Positions 1-7,593 of a DNA stretch of 64,000 nt are shown here, in pieces. The stretch spans positions 1,247,949 to 1,311,948 of the forward strand of contig NZ_QPCG01000001.1 in assembly GCF_003351025.1 (NCBI RefSeq). Direction: 5' to 3'. The DNA is from Mucilaginibacter endophyticus (GTDB taxonomy: Bacteria > Bacteroidota > Bacteroidia > Sphingobacteriales > Sphingobacteriaceae). The first letter of the stretch is position 1; each line of letters begins with the position of its first letter. The position numbers and the translations under genes are program-made. The notes beneath the pieces were generated by a model. It was not told where the DNA came from and ran no database searches. It saw nothing but the letters and a program-made list of their open reading frames with translations.

Positions 1-141
1 CCGCATAGCCTTACCGACCAGATTGAAGCATTTTTTACCAATTACAACCGCCTTGAGTCAAAAGAATTTAATTTGATGGAACGCCTTGGGGCAGAGGGCG
101 CTATGGAACTCGTGAATAATGCCACTACCGGTTACGAGTAG
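1..141 (+). CDS. ppa: Inorganic pyrophosphatase, C-terminal fragment
   Basis: The frame is open from the first base of the window and ends at a TAG, giving 46 residues that begin PHSLTDQIEAFFTNYN. The pattern IxAFFTNYNxLExKEF followed by an AMELV helix resembles the end of soluble family I inorganic pyrophosphatases, which hydrolyse PPi to phosphate in the cytoplasm. The catalytic aspartates lie upstream of the window and cannot be checked, so the call rests on C-terminal similarity only. Confidence 0.65.
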   Translation, partial: PHSLTDQIEAFFTNYNRLESKEFNLMERLGAEGAMELVNNATTGYE

Positions 142-224
142 TTTTAGGGCAAATTTTATAAAACTCAATCGCGATTGGCCTGTATTATTTATAATAAACA
201 TTGTTGAATTTAAATATAGCTACT

Positions 225-407
225 ATGAAAGCTCAACAGGATTTTAAGAATAATGCTAATACACAAGGCAAATCAACTGCCGATCGTGCCTTTACTAACC
301 ACAATGATGCGCAAAAACGAAAAGGCATCAGTAACGCGGGCGGGCAACGTTCCGATCAAACATCAAGCAGGGACAGCGCCCATCATCCGGAAAAGAAAAA
401 AGCATAA
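225..407 (+). CDS. Small hydrophilic protein of unknown function
   Basis: A 60-residue protein starting MKAQQDFKNN at ATG 225. An in-frame TTG lies at 201, but the ATG gives a more natural start. The protein is rich in Asn, Gln, Lys and Ser, has no membrane segment or signal peptide and is probably disordered. It is a stand-alone gene between ppa and a strong hairpin terminator, which supports it being real. Family not recognised; no function is proposed. Confidence 0.55.
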   Translation: MKAQQDFKNNANTQGKSTADRAFTNHNDAQKRKGISNAGGQRSDQTSSRDSAHHPEKKKA

Positions 408-421
408 CATTGTTATTTTGT

Positions 422-458
422 GCAAAACGCCTTTGCTTACCAGGCAAAGGCGTTTTGC
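422..458 (+). terminator. Hairpin terminator after the small ORF
   Basis: Perfect 15-bp inverted repeat, GCAAAACGCCTTTGC and its complement around a 7-base loop. It lies just after the small gene ending at 407 and before the convergent hxlR-type gene, so it could serve both directions. Confidence 0.75.
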
Positions 459-496
459 ATTATAGATAAATTAGTATCTCTATTACTTGTATAAAG

Positions 497-892
497 TTAA
501 ACAGTCACAGTTTTACGTGCTTCTGCCTCGTCCCGGCTCATTTGTTTTATATGCTCACGGTGTTTCAAGCCCCATTCGCGCATTTCATTAATGACATTAC
601 CCAGCGAATTGGCATATTCCGTACGTTCATAAATTACGGTTACCGGAGTAGTATCATAAACTGTTCTCTTAATAAAGCCGTTCAATTCCAGGTCCCTTAG
701 CTCTTTAGAGAGTACCTTGGGTGTGATGTTTTCCAGATCGCGCTGAAGTTCCTTAAATCGTTTAGGGCCGGTCATCAAACTTACCAGCATCAATAATTTC
801 CATTTGCCGTTAACTACATAAAGTGTGTCGCGCACGGCGTTTACCGCAGCGTTGCAGGCCTCTTTATTGTGAATGATTTTTCCGTTGTTCAT
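497..892 (-). CDS. HxlR-family transcriptional regulator
   Basis: 131 residues with the single winged helix-turn-helix of the HxlR family. It opens with a Cys (CNAAV) and carries the family pattern GKWKLLMLVSLMTGPKRFKELQ, then the recognition helix ITPKVLSKELRDLE and wing (GFIKRTVYDTTPVTVIYERTE). HxlR proteins are dimeric cytoplasmic DNA-binding regulators, often of redox or electrophile-responsive genes. It is divergent from a doxX-like gene, and the gap between them holds short palindromes, so it probably controls itself and that neighbour. Family is secure; the signal is not known. Confidence 0.9.
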   Translation of the reverse strand: MNNGKIIHNKEACNAAVNAVRDTLYVVNGKWKLLMLVSLMTGPKRFKELQRDLENITPKVLSKELRDLELNGFIKRTVYDTTPVTVIYERTEYANSLGNVINEMREWGLKHREHIKQMSRDEAEARKTVTV

Positions 893-907
893 GCTGCTAT
901 CCTCAAC

Positions 908-929
908 GATACCGGTATCCTTTAGGATA
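908..929. promoter_or_regulatory. Candidate HxlR operator (two palindromes)
   Basis: A perfect 12-bp palindrome GATACCGGTATC (908-919) overlaps a second inverted repeat TATCC-TTTA-GGATA (916-929). They lie between the divergent hxlR and doxX genes, where a self-regulating HxlR dimer would bind. Assignment is by position. Confidence 0.45.
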
Positions 930-957
930 GTAGTATCTTTTTGAAAGTAAAGGTAGC

Positions 958-965
958 TAAGTTTG
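958..965 (+). promoter_or_regulatory. Candidate -7 box for doxX-like gene
   Basis: TAAGTTTG matches the Bacteroidota TAnnTTTG box, 18 bases before ATG 984. A possible TTTG -33 element at 940-943 is closer than usual, so the promoter is tentative. Confidence 0.3.
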
Positions 966-983
966 CGGCAAATAATTAATAAA

Positions 984-1343
984 ATGAAAGCAACTAAGAT
1001 TTTTTACTGGATACTGACCGCAATAGTAGCCTTGATGATGGCATTTTCATCATACGCATACTTAACCAAACCCGAAATGACCGCCGCGTTTCATCATTTA
1101 GGTTTTTCGGATTATTTCAGGATTGAACTGGCAATAGCCAAACTTATTGGAGCCGTGGCATTATTAGTACCCGTACCGGCAAAGGTGAAAGAGTGGGCCT
1201 ATGCTGGATTTACTTTTGTATTTGTTTCAGCTTTTATAGCGCACACGGTTTCAGGTGATCCGGTAGCAAACCGTGTTATGCCATTGGTGTTTTTGGTGAT
1301 TTTGGGAGGGTCGTATTTCCTTTATCGTAAGCAGCGGCAATAG
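984..1343 (+). CDS. DoxX-like integral membrane protein
   Basis: 119 residues from ATG 984 (MKATKIFYWIL); a TTG start at 963 is possible but unlikely. Four hydrophobic segments are visible, with the loop pattern TAAFHHLGFSDYFRIELAIAK typical of short DoxX-like (DUF4870/DoxX_2) inner-membrane proteins. Some members act with quinone or thiosulfate redox partners, but most are uncharacterised. It is paired with a divergent HxlR regulator, a common arrangement suggesting induction under reactive-compound stress. Function is inferred from context only. Confidence 0.8.
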   Translation: MKATKIFYWILTAIVALMMAFSSYAYLTKPEMTAAFHHLGFSDYFRIELAIAKLIGAVALLVPVPAKVKEWAYAGFTFVFVSAFIAHTVSGDPVANRVMPLVFLVILGGSYFLYRKQRQ

Positions 1344-1367
1344 ATTGCAAATAATTGAAAACACGTT

Positions 1368-1515
1368 GTCATTTCGAACCCTTTGAGGGGGAAATAAAGA
1401 GGCAAGGGTGAGAAATCTTATACGACATGCGTTATTCGCCCTGCTTGAAACTGCTCGTATAAGATTTCTCCTCACCTCCAACGCATCAGTCCCAGTCGGG
1501 TTCGTCGAAATGCCA
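1368..1515. repeat. REP-like palindrome, family A copy 1
   Basis: The outer arms are GTCATTTCGAACC and its complement near 1500-1515 (degenerate at the last bases). The inner arms read GAGAAATCTTATACGA and TCGTATAAGATTTCTC. The same arms recur at 13151 and 51223. It lies just beyond the 3' end of the GH25 gene and is likely transcribed as a long hairpin. Confidence 0.8.
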
Positions 1516-1529
1516 GAGAGAGATAATAC

Positions 1530-2408
1530 CTACGGTACCAGTAATTTTTCAAATTCCGTACTATCACCTTTAAAAACATTGAAATCCACCACGTGGTTAA
1601 TGCCATTAACGTGGGCCTTATCTGAGTGCTGCCAAAATTTCCAGTTGGTTTTGTTTGATACAAGCAATTTAGGTTGATAATAATGCGCTATCCAAAGAGT
1701 ATAACCATCAAAATAACCTTCCAGGTAATCCTGGTAAAATTTAAGGTTGGTGTATATGATAGGCTTGATGCCTGTACGGGTTTCAATAGTTTTGATAAAA
1801 CTCTCCAATTGCTCCCTCATTTTTTCGGGACTGGTACGGTATAGTCGCTCTATATCAACCACCATGGGCAGGTCGCCTTTTTCGGTTTTTACCGTTTGCA
1901 GAAAAAACTTGGCTTGCCATACGCCGCTTTTTTGCGGAAGGAAGAAATGATAAGCGCCGCACATGATTCCCGCTTTTGGCGCTTCTCGCCAGTTACGTTG
2001 AAAATACGGGTCGACACTTAATACACCCTCTGTCGCTTTTATAAAAGCAAAGCTTACATGTACGTCGCCCTCGCGCATGGCTTTTACCTGTTTCCAGTTG
2101 ATGCGGCCCTGGTACGATGATACATCGACGCCATACACTGAGTATCCATCGGGAATATGAATTGCAAAATCCTTGTATTTACGGTAATGTGTATCCTCTC
2201 CGGCATCCATGATCCATCGCCAGGTGGCGCTGCCGAATTTCAAAATATACCCATAGTAAAAAGGGGAGAGCAGGACGAGGAGTAAAGCACCGATTGCCAC
2301 TATCCATGATGTGGAAAAGCCAGACTGTTGTTTTGTTTTGACTACCGGTTTTTTACGGGCAGGCGCTTTCTTTCTTACAGGTGTTGTTTTCTTTTCAGGA
2401 GCAGGCAC
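1530..2408 (-). CDS. Membrane-anchored GH25 lysozyme
   Basis: 292 residues. Residues 1-28 are very basic (Lys/Arg-rich) and are followed by one membrane helix at about 35-54, so the enzyme should be anchored in the inner membrane with the catalytic domain in the periplasm. The domain starts near residue 92 with VYGVDVSSYQG (Asp95). It continues through FAFIKATEG, GAYHFFLP and MVVDIE, all GH25 motifs; the DxE is the expected acid pair. GH25 enzymes cut the MurNAc-GlcNAc bond of peptidoglycan. It is flanked by a REP-like element at its 3' end and a palindromic repeat upstream. The basic cytoplasmic tail is unusual. Confidence 0.9.
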   Translation of the reverse strand: MPAPEKKTTPVRKKAPARKKPVVKTKQQSGFSTSWIVAIGALLLVLLSPFYYGYILKFGSATWRWIMDAGEDTHYRKYKDFAIHIPDGYSVYGVDVSSYQGRINWKQVKAMREGDVHVSFAFIKATEGVLSVDPYFQRNWREAPKAGIMCGAYHFFLPQKSGVWQAKFFLQTVKTEKGDLPMVVDIERLYRTSPEKMREQLESFIKTIETRTGIKPIIYTNLKFYQDYLEGYFDGYTLWIAHYYQPKLLVSNKTNWKFWQHSDKAHVNGINHVVDFNVFKGDSTEFEKLLVP

Positions 2409-2431
2409 GGGGTAAAATTACGAAAAACGAA

Positions 2432-2565
2432 CCGTTGATTGAGACTGATTACCTTGATTACGCTGATTTTTTAGCTGGATGTGGTTGTCATTACACATTA
2501 CTTGCTGATATTTATGTAAGATGTTCGGATTTCAGCGGAATCAGCGAAATCAAAAAAATCAACGG
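2432..2565. repeat. Long imperfect inverted repeat (family E)
   Basis: The arms start CCGTTGATT at 2432 and end AATCAACGG at 2565. Internal direct motifs (CTGATT, TTGATT, CGCTGATT) occur in both arms, allowing an imperfect stem. It fills most of the gap between the GH25 gene and marR. A similar CCGTTGATTTTTT start is seen near 5006, so it may be a dispersed family. Confidence 0.6.
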
Positions 2566-2599
2566 TCAGGTTGTGACATTCCCTTAACAAATCAATTTC

Positions 2600-2623
2600 T
2601 ATATTTGTAAGGTAAACTTACAA
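2600..2623 (+). promoter_or_regulatory. marR promoter -7 box with overlapping operator
   Basis: TATATTTG (2600-2607) matches the Bacteroidota -7 box. It is overlapped by a perfect inverted repeat TTGTAAG-GTAAA-CTTACAA (2605-2623). The position, 19 bases before the marR start, suits an autorepression site. A TTG at 2571 is the nearest -33 candidate, with a long spacer. Confidence 0.6.
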
Positions 2624-2641
2624 GTTTAACTGATTAATGAT

Positions 2642-3079
2642 ATGAGCGACGAAAAAGAGATCCAATTGGCTTCCGAATTGAGGTTTATCATTGGCAGGCT
2701 TAGCAAAAAGATCAGGAAAACCTCGGCTACTGCCGAGAAACTTTCATTGACTGAACGATCAACCCTGGCCTTGATATTTCAGTATGAAGAGATCCTGCCT
2801 AATGAACTGGCAGCTATGGAAAAGATCACCACGCAATCCATGTCGCAAATACTGAGCAATCTGCTCAACCTCGGGCTCATTAAAAGGCGCATCTCAGAAC
2901 TGGATAAGCGTAAGGTGATCATCTCCCTTTCGGAAGAGGGGATCAGCCTCATTCATAAATCAAGAAGCGAAAAAGACGAGTGGCTTAACCGGGCCCTTGA
3001 GGCTACCTGTACTGCCGAAGAGCAGGAGATACTGAAGAAAGCGCTGGCCCCGCTGGCCAAATTGTTGAATTTTGATTGA
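2642..3079 (+). CDS. MarR-family transcriptional regulator
   Basis: 145 residues with the winged helix of MarR proteins: dimerisation helix at the N-terminus, recognition region LPNELAAMEKITTQSMSQILSN (about 59-80), then the wing GLIKRRISELDKRKVIISLSEEG with the usual Asp-Arg/Lys turn. These are dimeric repressors relieved by small phenolic or lipophilic ligands. It is first in an operon with an MFS exporter and an isochorismatase-like hydrolase, the standard arrangement for a drug- or metabolite-efflux repressor. A palindrome over its own -7 box supports autoregulation. Confidence 0.92.
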   Translation: MSDEKEIQLASELRFIIGRLSKKIRKTSATAEKLSLTERSTLALIFQYEEILPNELAAMEKITTQSMSQILSNLLNLGLIKRRISELDKRKVIISLSEEGISLIHKSRSEKDEWLNRALEATCTAEEQEILKKALAPLAKLLNFD

Positions 3080-3100
3080 TTGAACCGACAGCAGAATCAG

Positions 3101-4366
3101 ATGAGCAAGATAACTACATTCAACGCATTTAAAAGCCGCAACTATAGGTTGTATTTTGGCGGGCAATCGGTTTCGTTATTGGGTACCTGGATGCAGAAAA
3201 CTGCTGTAAGCTGGGTGATCTATTCCCAAACACATTCCAAGTTTATGCTGGGGCTAACCTTGTTCGCCAGCCTTTTCCCATCATTCCTGTTTTCGTTTAT
3301 CGGAGGCGTAGTGTCTGACAGGTATAACCGCTTCAAAGTGCTGTTATTTACACAGGTAGCATCAATGGTTCAGGCCGTTTTGCTTACATTGCTGGTGTAT
3401 TTTGGCTATTATTCGGTTTGGGCAATTCTGGCTTTAACGGCTATGCTGGGGCTCATCAACGCGTTTGACGTGCCGGCCCGGCAATCGCTGGTTTACGAGA
3501 TGGTTGACGATAAATCCGATCTGCCTAACGCACTTGCACTTAATTCATCCATGGTAAACCTGTCGCGCCTGATAGGGCCGGGTATAGCAGGCTTGATCAT
3601 CGAAAAGTTTGGCGATTCGGTTTGTTTCGGGGCTAACGCGGTAAGTTTTATCGCGGTAATCGGCTCGTTGCTGATGATGCGCCTGCCAAAATTTGCTCCC
3701 AAACCCCACGGTAAAAACGTACTTGCCGATCTGAAAGACGGTTTCGAATACATCCAAAACACACCTACTATAAAATTTATGCTGCTGATGCTTGCTACGG
3801 TAAGCTTATTCGTGCTACCTTTTAGTACACTGATCCCGGTTTACGCTAAAGATATTTTTAAAGGCACGGCGTCAACCTTTGGAGTGATAGACAGCGTGAT
3901 AGGGCTCGGCGCTTTTGGCGGCGGGATCTTCCTGGCCTCGTTGAGTGCCGGTACCGATCTGAAAAGGATCCTTGCTATTAATACACTCATATTTGGGGTA
4001 GGGTTGATCGTGTTTTCGCACATGCATAATTACCCGGTGGCGCTGTTCTTTGCGGCATTTATCGGTTTCGGTATGATGTCGCAGGTTACCATTGGCAATA
4101 CCATTATTCAAACTACCGCCAGTCCCGAAATGCGCGGCCGGGTAATCAGTTATTACGCCATGTCCTTTTTTGGGATGCAGCCGCTTGGCGGTTTACTTAT
4201 TGGCGCGGTATCGCAAAAAATAGGCGTACCGGACACCGTTATGGCCGAAGGCATGGTGGCACTTCTGTTAGGTATTATACACTTTAGCTTTTTAAGACGG
4301 AGCCGACTGAAAAAGGCAGCCGCAGCGGCCGCTTTGCAGCAGCAACCTACAGAAGTTATTCCTTAA
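3101..4366 (+). CDS. MFS transporter (EntS-like, MFS_3)
   Basis: 421 residues from ATG 3101, 21 bases after the marR stop; a TTG start directly after the stop is less likely. The protein starts with FKSRNYRLYFGGQSVSLLGTW, the signature of the EntS/MFS_3 subfamily of proton-driven exporters. About 12 hydrophobic segments follow, with SDRYNRFKVL as the first cytoplasmic loop motif. The C-terminus is short and Ala/Gln-rich. Such proteins export siderophores or drugs through the inner membrane. The MarR gene just upstream probably controls it. Substrate unknown. Confidence 0.9.
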   Translation: MSKITTFNAFKSRNYRLYFGGQSVSLLGTWMQKTAVSWVIYSQTHSKFMLGLTLFASLFPSFLFSFIGGVVSDRYNRFKVLLFTQVASMVQAVLLTLLVYFGYYSVWAILALTAMLGLINAFDVPARQSLVYEMVDDKSDLPNALALNSSMVNLSRLIGPGIAGLIIEKFGDSVCFGANAVSFIAVIGSLLMMRLPKFAPKPHGKNVLADLKDGFEYIQNTPTIKFMLLMLATVSLFVLPFSTLIPVYAKDIFKGTASTFGVIDSVIGLGAFGGGIFLASLSAGTDLKRILAINTLIFGVGLIVFSHMHNYPVALFFAAFIGFGMMSQVTIGNTIIQTTASPEMRGRVISYYAMSFFGMQPLGGLLIGAVSQKIGVPDTVMAEGMVALLLGIIHFSFLRRSRLKKAAAAAALQQQPTEVIP

Positions 4367-4387
4367 ATATTAAACAATCAAATAACT

Positions 4388-4948
4388 ATGATAACTACAA
4401 TTGATCAAAACGCAGCATTGGTATTGATAGATTTGCAAAAGTACATTGTACAGTTGCAATGCGCACATCCGATGGACGGTATCCTTCAAAAATCGGCCCA
4501 ATTGGTTGAAGCTTTCCGCAAAGCCGGTAAACCTATCGTTATTGTTCACGTCGAACCAATCAGCGGTTCATTTAAAACAAGGCGCGATGCCAAAGGTCCC
4601 GCCATGACCGAACTTCCCGCCGACTGGAATGAAATTGCTCCCGAAATAAAAACTGAGCCAACCGATATTTTCATTACCAAGAAAACATGGGGCGCTTTTT
4701 ATAACACAGGCCTGCATGAAGAGCTGCAAAAAAGGGGCGTTACACAAATCGTATTGGCTGGTGTAGCAACAAGCATTGGTGTTGAAGGTACCGCGCGTTC
4801 GGCTAATGACTATGCTTACAACATTACCTTTGCAAGCGATGCCATGACCGATATGTTTGCCGAAGCGCATGACCACAGCTTCAAATATATTTTCCCGAGG
4901 ATAGGTGAGGTAGGTACCACTGCCGAGATCATTGAGAAATTGGGGTAA
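4388..4948 (+). CDS. Isochorismatase-fold hydrolase lacking catalytic Cys
   Basis: 186 residues of the isochorismatase-like fold. Asp15 (LVLIDLQ) and Lys98 (TKKTWGAF) of the usual triad are present. The position that holds Cys in nicotinamidase-type members is Gly131, in GVATSIGVEGTAR. True isochorismatases (EntB, PhzD) also have Gly there, so a non-thiol mechanism is possible, but the substrate cannot be read from sequence. It is the last gene of the marR-MFS operon, 21 bases after the transporter, and may modify the exported compound. Confidence 0.85.
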   Translation: MITTIDQNAALVLIDLQKYIVQLQCAHPMDGILQKSAQLVEAFRKAGKPIVIVHVEPISGSFKTRRDAKGPAMTELPADWNEIAPEIKTEPTDIFITKKTWGAFYNTGLHEELQKRGVTQIVLAGVATSIGVEGTARSANDYAYNITFASDAMTDMFAEAHDHSFKYIFPRIGEVGTTAEIIEKLG

Positions 4949-4952
4949 TGCT

Positions 4953-4991
4953 ATTATAAAGAGTGCTCGTATATAGGGCACTCTTTATAAT
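4953..4991 (+). terminator. Terminator of the marR operon
   Basis: Perfect 14-bp inverted repeat ATTATAAAGAGTGC / GCACTCTTTATAAT with an 11-base loop, starting five bases after the isochorismatase-like stop codon. Confidence 0.8.
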
Positions 4992-5072
4992 TAAACGCTT
5001 AAAAGACCGTTGATTTTTTGTGAGAAGAAGGTTATAAGTATTATTTTTACTAAAACTTAACCTTTTCACAAA

Positions 5073-6404
5073 ATGAACACTACGCCCACAAAGCACATTG
5101 TTATTTGTTTTTTCTTCCTTTATGCATTGTCATCCTTTTATGCATGCTCAAAAAAAGATAGTCCACCGCCGCCCCGGGTTGATACAACACCTAAGATTGC
5201 TATAACCTCATTAAGTGCAGATTCTGGTGTTTATAATACTTCTATCAACATAACAGGTACGGGTTTCAGTAATGTTGTAACAAACGATAAAGTGTTTTTT
5301 AACGGCAAAACGGCAACAATAACAGCTGCTACTACAACACAATTAACGGTGTCAGTGCCTTTGGCCGCAGGCACAGGGAAAGTAAGTGTGAAAGTAAATG
5401 ACGGGACCGAGGTAAACGGCCCTGTGTTTAACTATAAACAATCATGGATTGTTAGCACGTTTGCCGGAAGCGGTGTAGCCGGATTTACTGATGGCGATGG
5501 CACCGGAGCGACTTTGAATCAGCCTGTGGGTATAACGATTGACGGTAATGGTGATTTTTATATCACAGAACAAGGAAATCATGCAGTGCGAAAAATTACA
5601 GCAGCGGGGAAAGTAACAACAATTGCGGGTAACGGAAATTCGGGAAAAGCGAATGGAAAAGGAGCCGCTGCCTCCTTTGATCATCCGGCTGGTATAAGGG
5701 CCGACAAGGCAGGAAACCTTTATATAGCAGATTATGGCAATAACATGATTCGCAAGATAGATGCATCGCAACAAGTGACAACTATTGCAGGTACAGGGAT
5801 ACAAGGGTTTGGCAACGGGCCGGGATCTTCAGCTACCTTCAGAGGGCCCATAGATTTGGTTCTGAATAAAGCAGGCGAGATCTTTGTTGCCGATTTCGCT
5901 AACGAGATTCTCAGAAAAATTACAACAGGCGGTGTAGTAAGTACTTTTTCAAAAATAGTTGTACCTGGTGCTACAGGGTTGCCCAACGCGTTTCATTTTC
6001 CATCGGGTTTAGCTATAGATGCTAATGATAATATTTTTGTTGTTGACCAATTGAATTTTATGATTCAAAAAATAACTCCTTCGGGTAATATTTCAACTTT
6101 TGCAGGTAGCGGTACAAGAGCGGTAATAAACGCCCAGGGAACTAAAGCTGGATTTTATACGCCATATCAGTTAACCATTGATAAGAATGGGAATTTCTAC
6201 GTTACAGATATGTACCAAATCAGAAAAATTGATAAAGATGTGAATGTTACACTTTTTGCAGGTGTTACTGATCATGGCTCGGTTAACGGTGCCGCAGCAG
6301 TTTCAAGCTTTTATACACCAATTGGAATAGTTACTGATCAAGATGGTAATGTTTATGTGGCTGATACGTCAAACAATCTTATCCGAAAAATCGCATTTCA
6401 ATAA
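5073..6404 (+). CDS. IPT/TIG and NHL-repeat lipoprotein
   Basis: 443 residues. The signal peptide ends in a lipobox (SSFYAC, Cys25), so it is a lipoprotein. Residues about 42-121 form an IPT/TIG immunoglobulin-like domain (ITSLSADSGVYNTSINITGTGF). The rest is a beta-propeller of NHL repeats, each with a pattern such as GITIDGNGDFYITEQGNHAVRKI or VDQLNFMIQKI and STFAGSG linkers; at least five are visible. The IPT+NHL architecture is common in Bacteroidota surface lipoproteins and probably binds glycans or proteins. It is monocistronic, with a terminator after it. Confidence 0.88.
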   Translation: MNTTPTKHIVICFFFLYALSSFYACSKKDSPPPPRVDTTPKIAITSLSADSGVYNTSINITGTGFSNVVTNDKVFFNGKTATITAATTTQLTVSVPLAAGTGKVSVKVNDGTEVNGPVFNYKQSWIVSTFAGSGVAGFTDGDGTGATLNQPVGITIDGNGDFYITEQGNHAVRKITAAGKVTTIAGNGNSGKANGKGAAASFDHPAGIRADKAGNLYIADYGNNMIRKIDASQQVTTIAGTGIQGFGNGPGSSATFRGPIDLVLNKAGEIFVADFANEILRKITTGGVVSTFSKIVVPGATGLPNAFHFPSGLAIDANDNIFVVDQLNFMIQKITPSGNISTFAGSGTRAVINAQGTKAGFYTPYQLTIDKNGNFYVTDMYQIRKIDKDVNVTLFAGVTDHGSVNGAAAVSSFYTPIGIVTDQDGNVYVADTSNNLIRKIAFQ

Positions 6405-6412
6405 TAATCCAG

Positions 6413-6440
6413 CCTTACGAAGTTTTAAAATTTCGTAAGG
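6413..6440 (+). terminator. Terminator of the NHL lipoprotein gene
   Basis: Inverted repeat CCTTACGAA / TTTCGTAAGG with an A/T loop, followed by CTTTTCCC, starting nine bases after the stop codon. Confidence 0.7.
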
Positions 6441-6523
6441 CTTTTCCCTCCGGGCAAAACAATCTTCATGCAATGGGTATTTATAGCTAAATTAGCGGTG
6501 CTGTAAGTTGCCGCTGAACGTCT

Positions 6524-7180
6524 ATGAAAAAAATCTCCCTGCTTAAATTCCTGGTAGTTTTGGTTCATTTGCAGTGTTTGTTAACTTGTTTTACAAACAA
6601 GGCTTTCGCACAGGCCGATTCGGCAAAGATCACTGTGAATAGTCCGGCGTTTATTCCTCCGACAGTTCAACGCTGGGATGATCGTGTGATGATCGATCTG
6701 CAAAATCACCGTACACCTGGCCAAACCGGCTTTTTCATGTTCCTGAGCAAAAATGTTTTGTATGGCGATATTGGCATTCCGGCTGGTTTGTTGGTAGGAG
6801 GGATTGTAAGTAACAATAAAGAAATGCGGCAAAACGCGGGTTATGTGGCCAGCAGCACCGCGGTATCATACGGTTTTATGCTGCTGATAAAACATTTGGT
6901 AAAACGACCGCGGCCATTTGTTCAAAATATTAATATTACACCGGTTTACCGGGCAGGCGGTACTTCATTCCCTTCAGGACATACTTCATCAAGTTTTGCC
7001 ACGGCTACCGCCTTATCGGCTGCTTATCCTAAATGGTACGTGATAGCGCCATCGTTCTTTTGGGCAGGGGCTACCAGCTATTCAAGAATGTACCTCGGCG
7101 TTCATTATCCAACAGATGTAGCCGCGGGTTTAACATTGGGTGTTGGAAGCGCGGCGGCAATGTCGTTTTTGAGGAAGTAA
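6524..7180 (+). CDS. PAP2-family phosphatase (secreted)
   Basis: 218 residues with a signal peptide ending near AFAQ. The three PAP2 acid-phosphatase motifs are complete: KHLVKRPRPF, PSGHTSSSF and SRMYLGVHYPTDV (the last His and Asp form the relay). Members dephosphorylate lipid phosphates such as undecaprenyl-PP or phosphatidic acid at the periplasmic face. The hydrophobic segments are fewer than in BacA-type enzymes, so it may be largely periplasmic. A second PAP2 gene lies at 34950. Substrate unknown. Confidence 0.9.
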   Translation: MKKISLLKFLVVLVHLQCLLTCFTNKAFAQADSAKITVNSPAFIPPTVQRWDDRVMIDLQNHRTPGQTGFFMFLSKNVLYGDIGIPAGLLVGGIVSNNKEMRQNAGYVASSTAVSYGFMLLIKHLVKRPRPFVQNINITPVYRAGGTSFPSGHTSSSFATATALSAAYPKWYVIAPSFFWAGATSYSRMYLGVHYPTDVAAGLTLGVGSAAAMSFLRK

Positions 7181-7227
7181 ATATTATCGTTATTTAATAG
7201 CTATCTTTATTTATCAAATCTAAATTT

Positions 7228-7314
7228 ATGATTGCCATTCTTGATTTTTTACTCGGATTACTGCTCACCGATTGGAAGCGCATACGAAGGCTTAAATGGA
7301 ATCGGAATAGATAA
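7228..7314 (+). CDS. Possible 28-residue membrane peptide
   Basis: A short ORF (MIAILDFLLGLLLTDWKRIRR..., 28 codons) that would give one hydrophobic helix followed by a strongly basic tail, a plausible layout for a small membrane peptide. It starts 47 bases after the PAP2 stop. No family is recognised and chance cannot be excluded. Confidence 0.25.
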   Translation: MIAILDFLLGLLLTDWKRIRRLKWNRNR

Positions 7315-7383
7315 GCATATGTTATGGCTTTTTCCAGCTATATCTAATAAAACTTCCACTTTAATGTTAATAATAGGAGGGGT

Positions 7384-7575
7384 TTATTCAGAGCGATTAG
7401 GGAAAGAGTAGATTTCTAAACCTTCTTCGCTCCATGTGGAAACTTGAGATAGTTTGTTTTTGTAGACAGATGATTCCGTCTTTAATTCTTGTTGTATAGT
7501 CACTCCAAGCTCCTTGAGTATTTGTTTAACCAAAATGCTTTTGCCATCAGGAATATCTATTACTAATCTTACCAT
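7384..7575 (-). CDS. Small protein, antitoxin-like
   Basis: 63 residues starting MVRLVIDIPDGKSILVKQIL. The N-terminal strand with 'IDIPD' and a following helix resembles the small orphan antitoxin-like proteins common in Bacteroidota, but no toxin gene is adjacent. The C-terminal half is polar with one Trp. It is convergent with the PAP2 gene and overlaps the end of a decayed gene fragment on the other strand. Function unknown. Confidence 0.5.
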   Translation of the reverse strand: MVRLVIDIPDGKSILVKQILKELGVTIQQELKTESSVYKNKLSQVSTWSEEGLEIYSFPNRSE

Positions 7576-7593
7576 GATAAATTCAAAGACAGA

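Noticed and set aside
2381..2587. 68-codon ORF upstream of marR
   Set aside because: It lies wholly inside the family E inverted repeat and the end of the GH25 gene and has no coding character.
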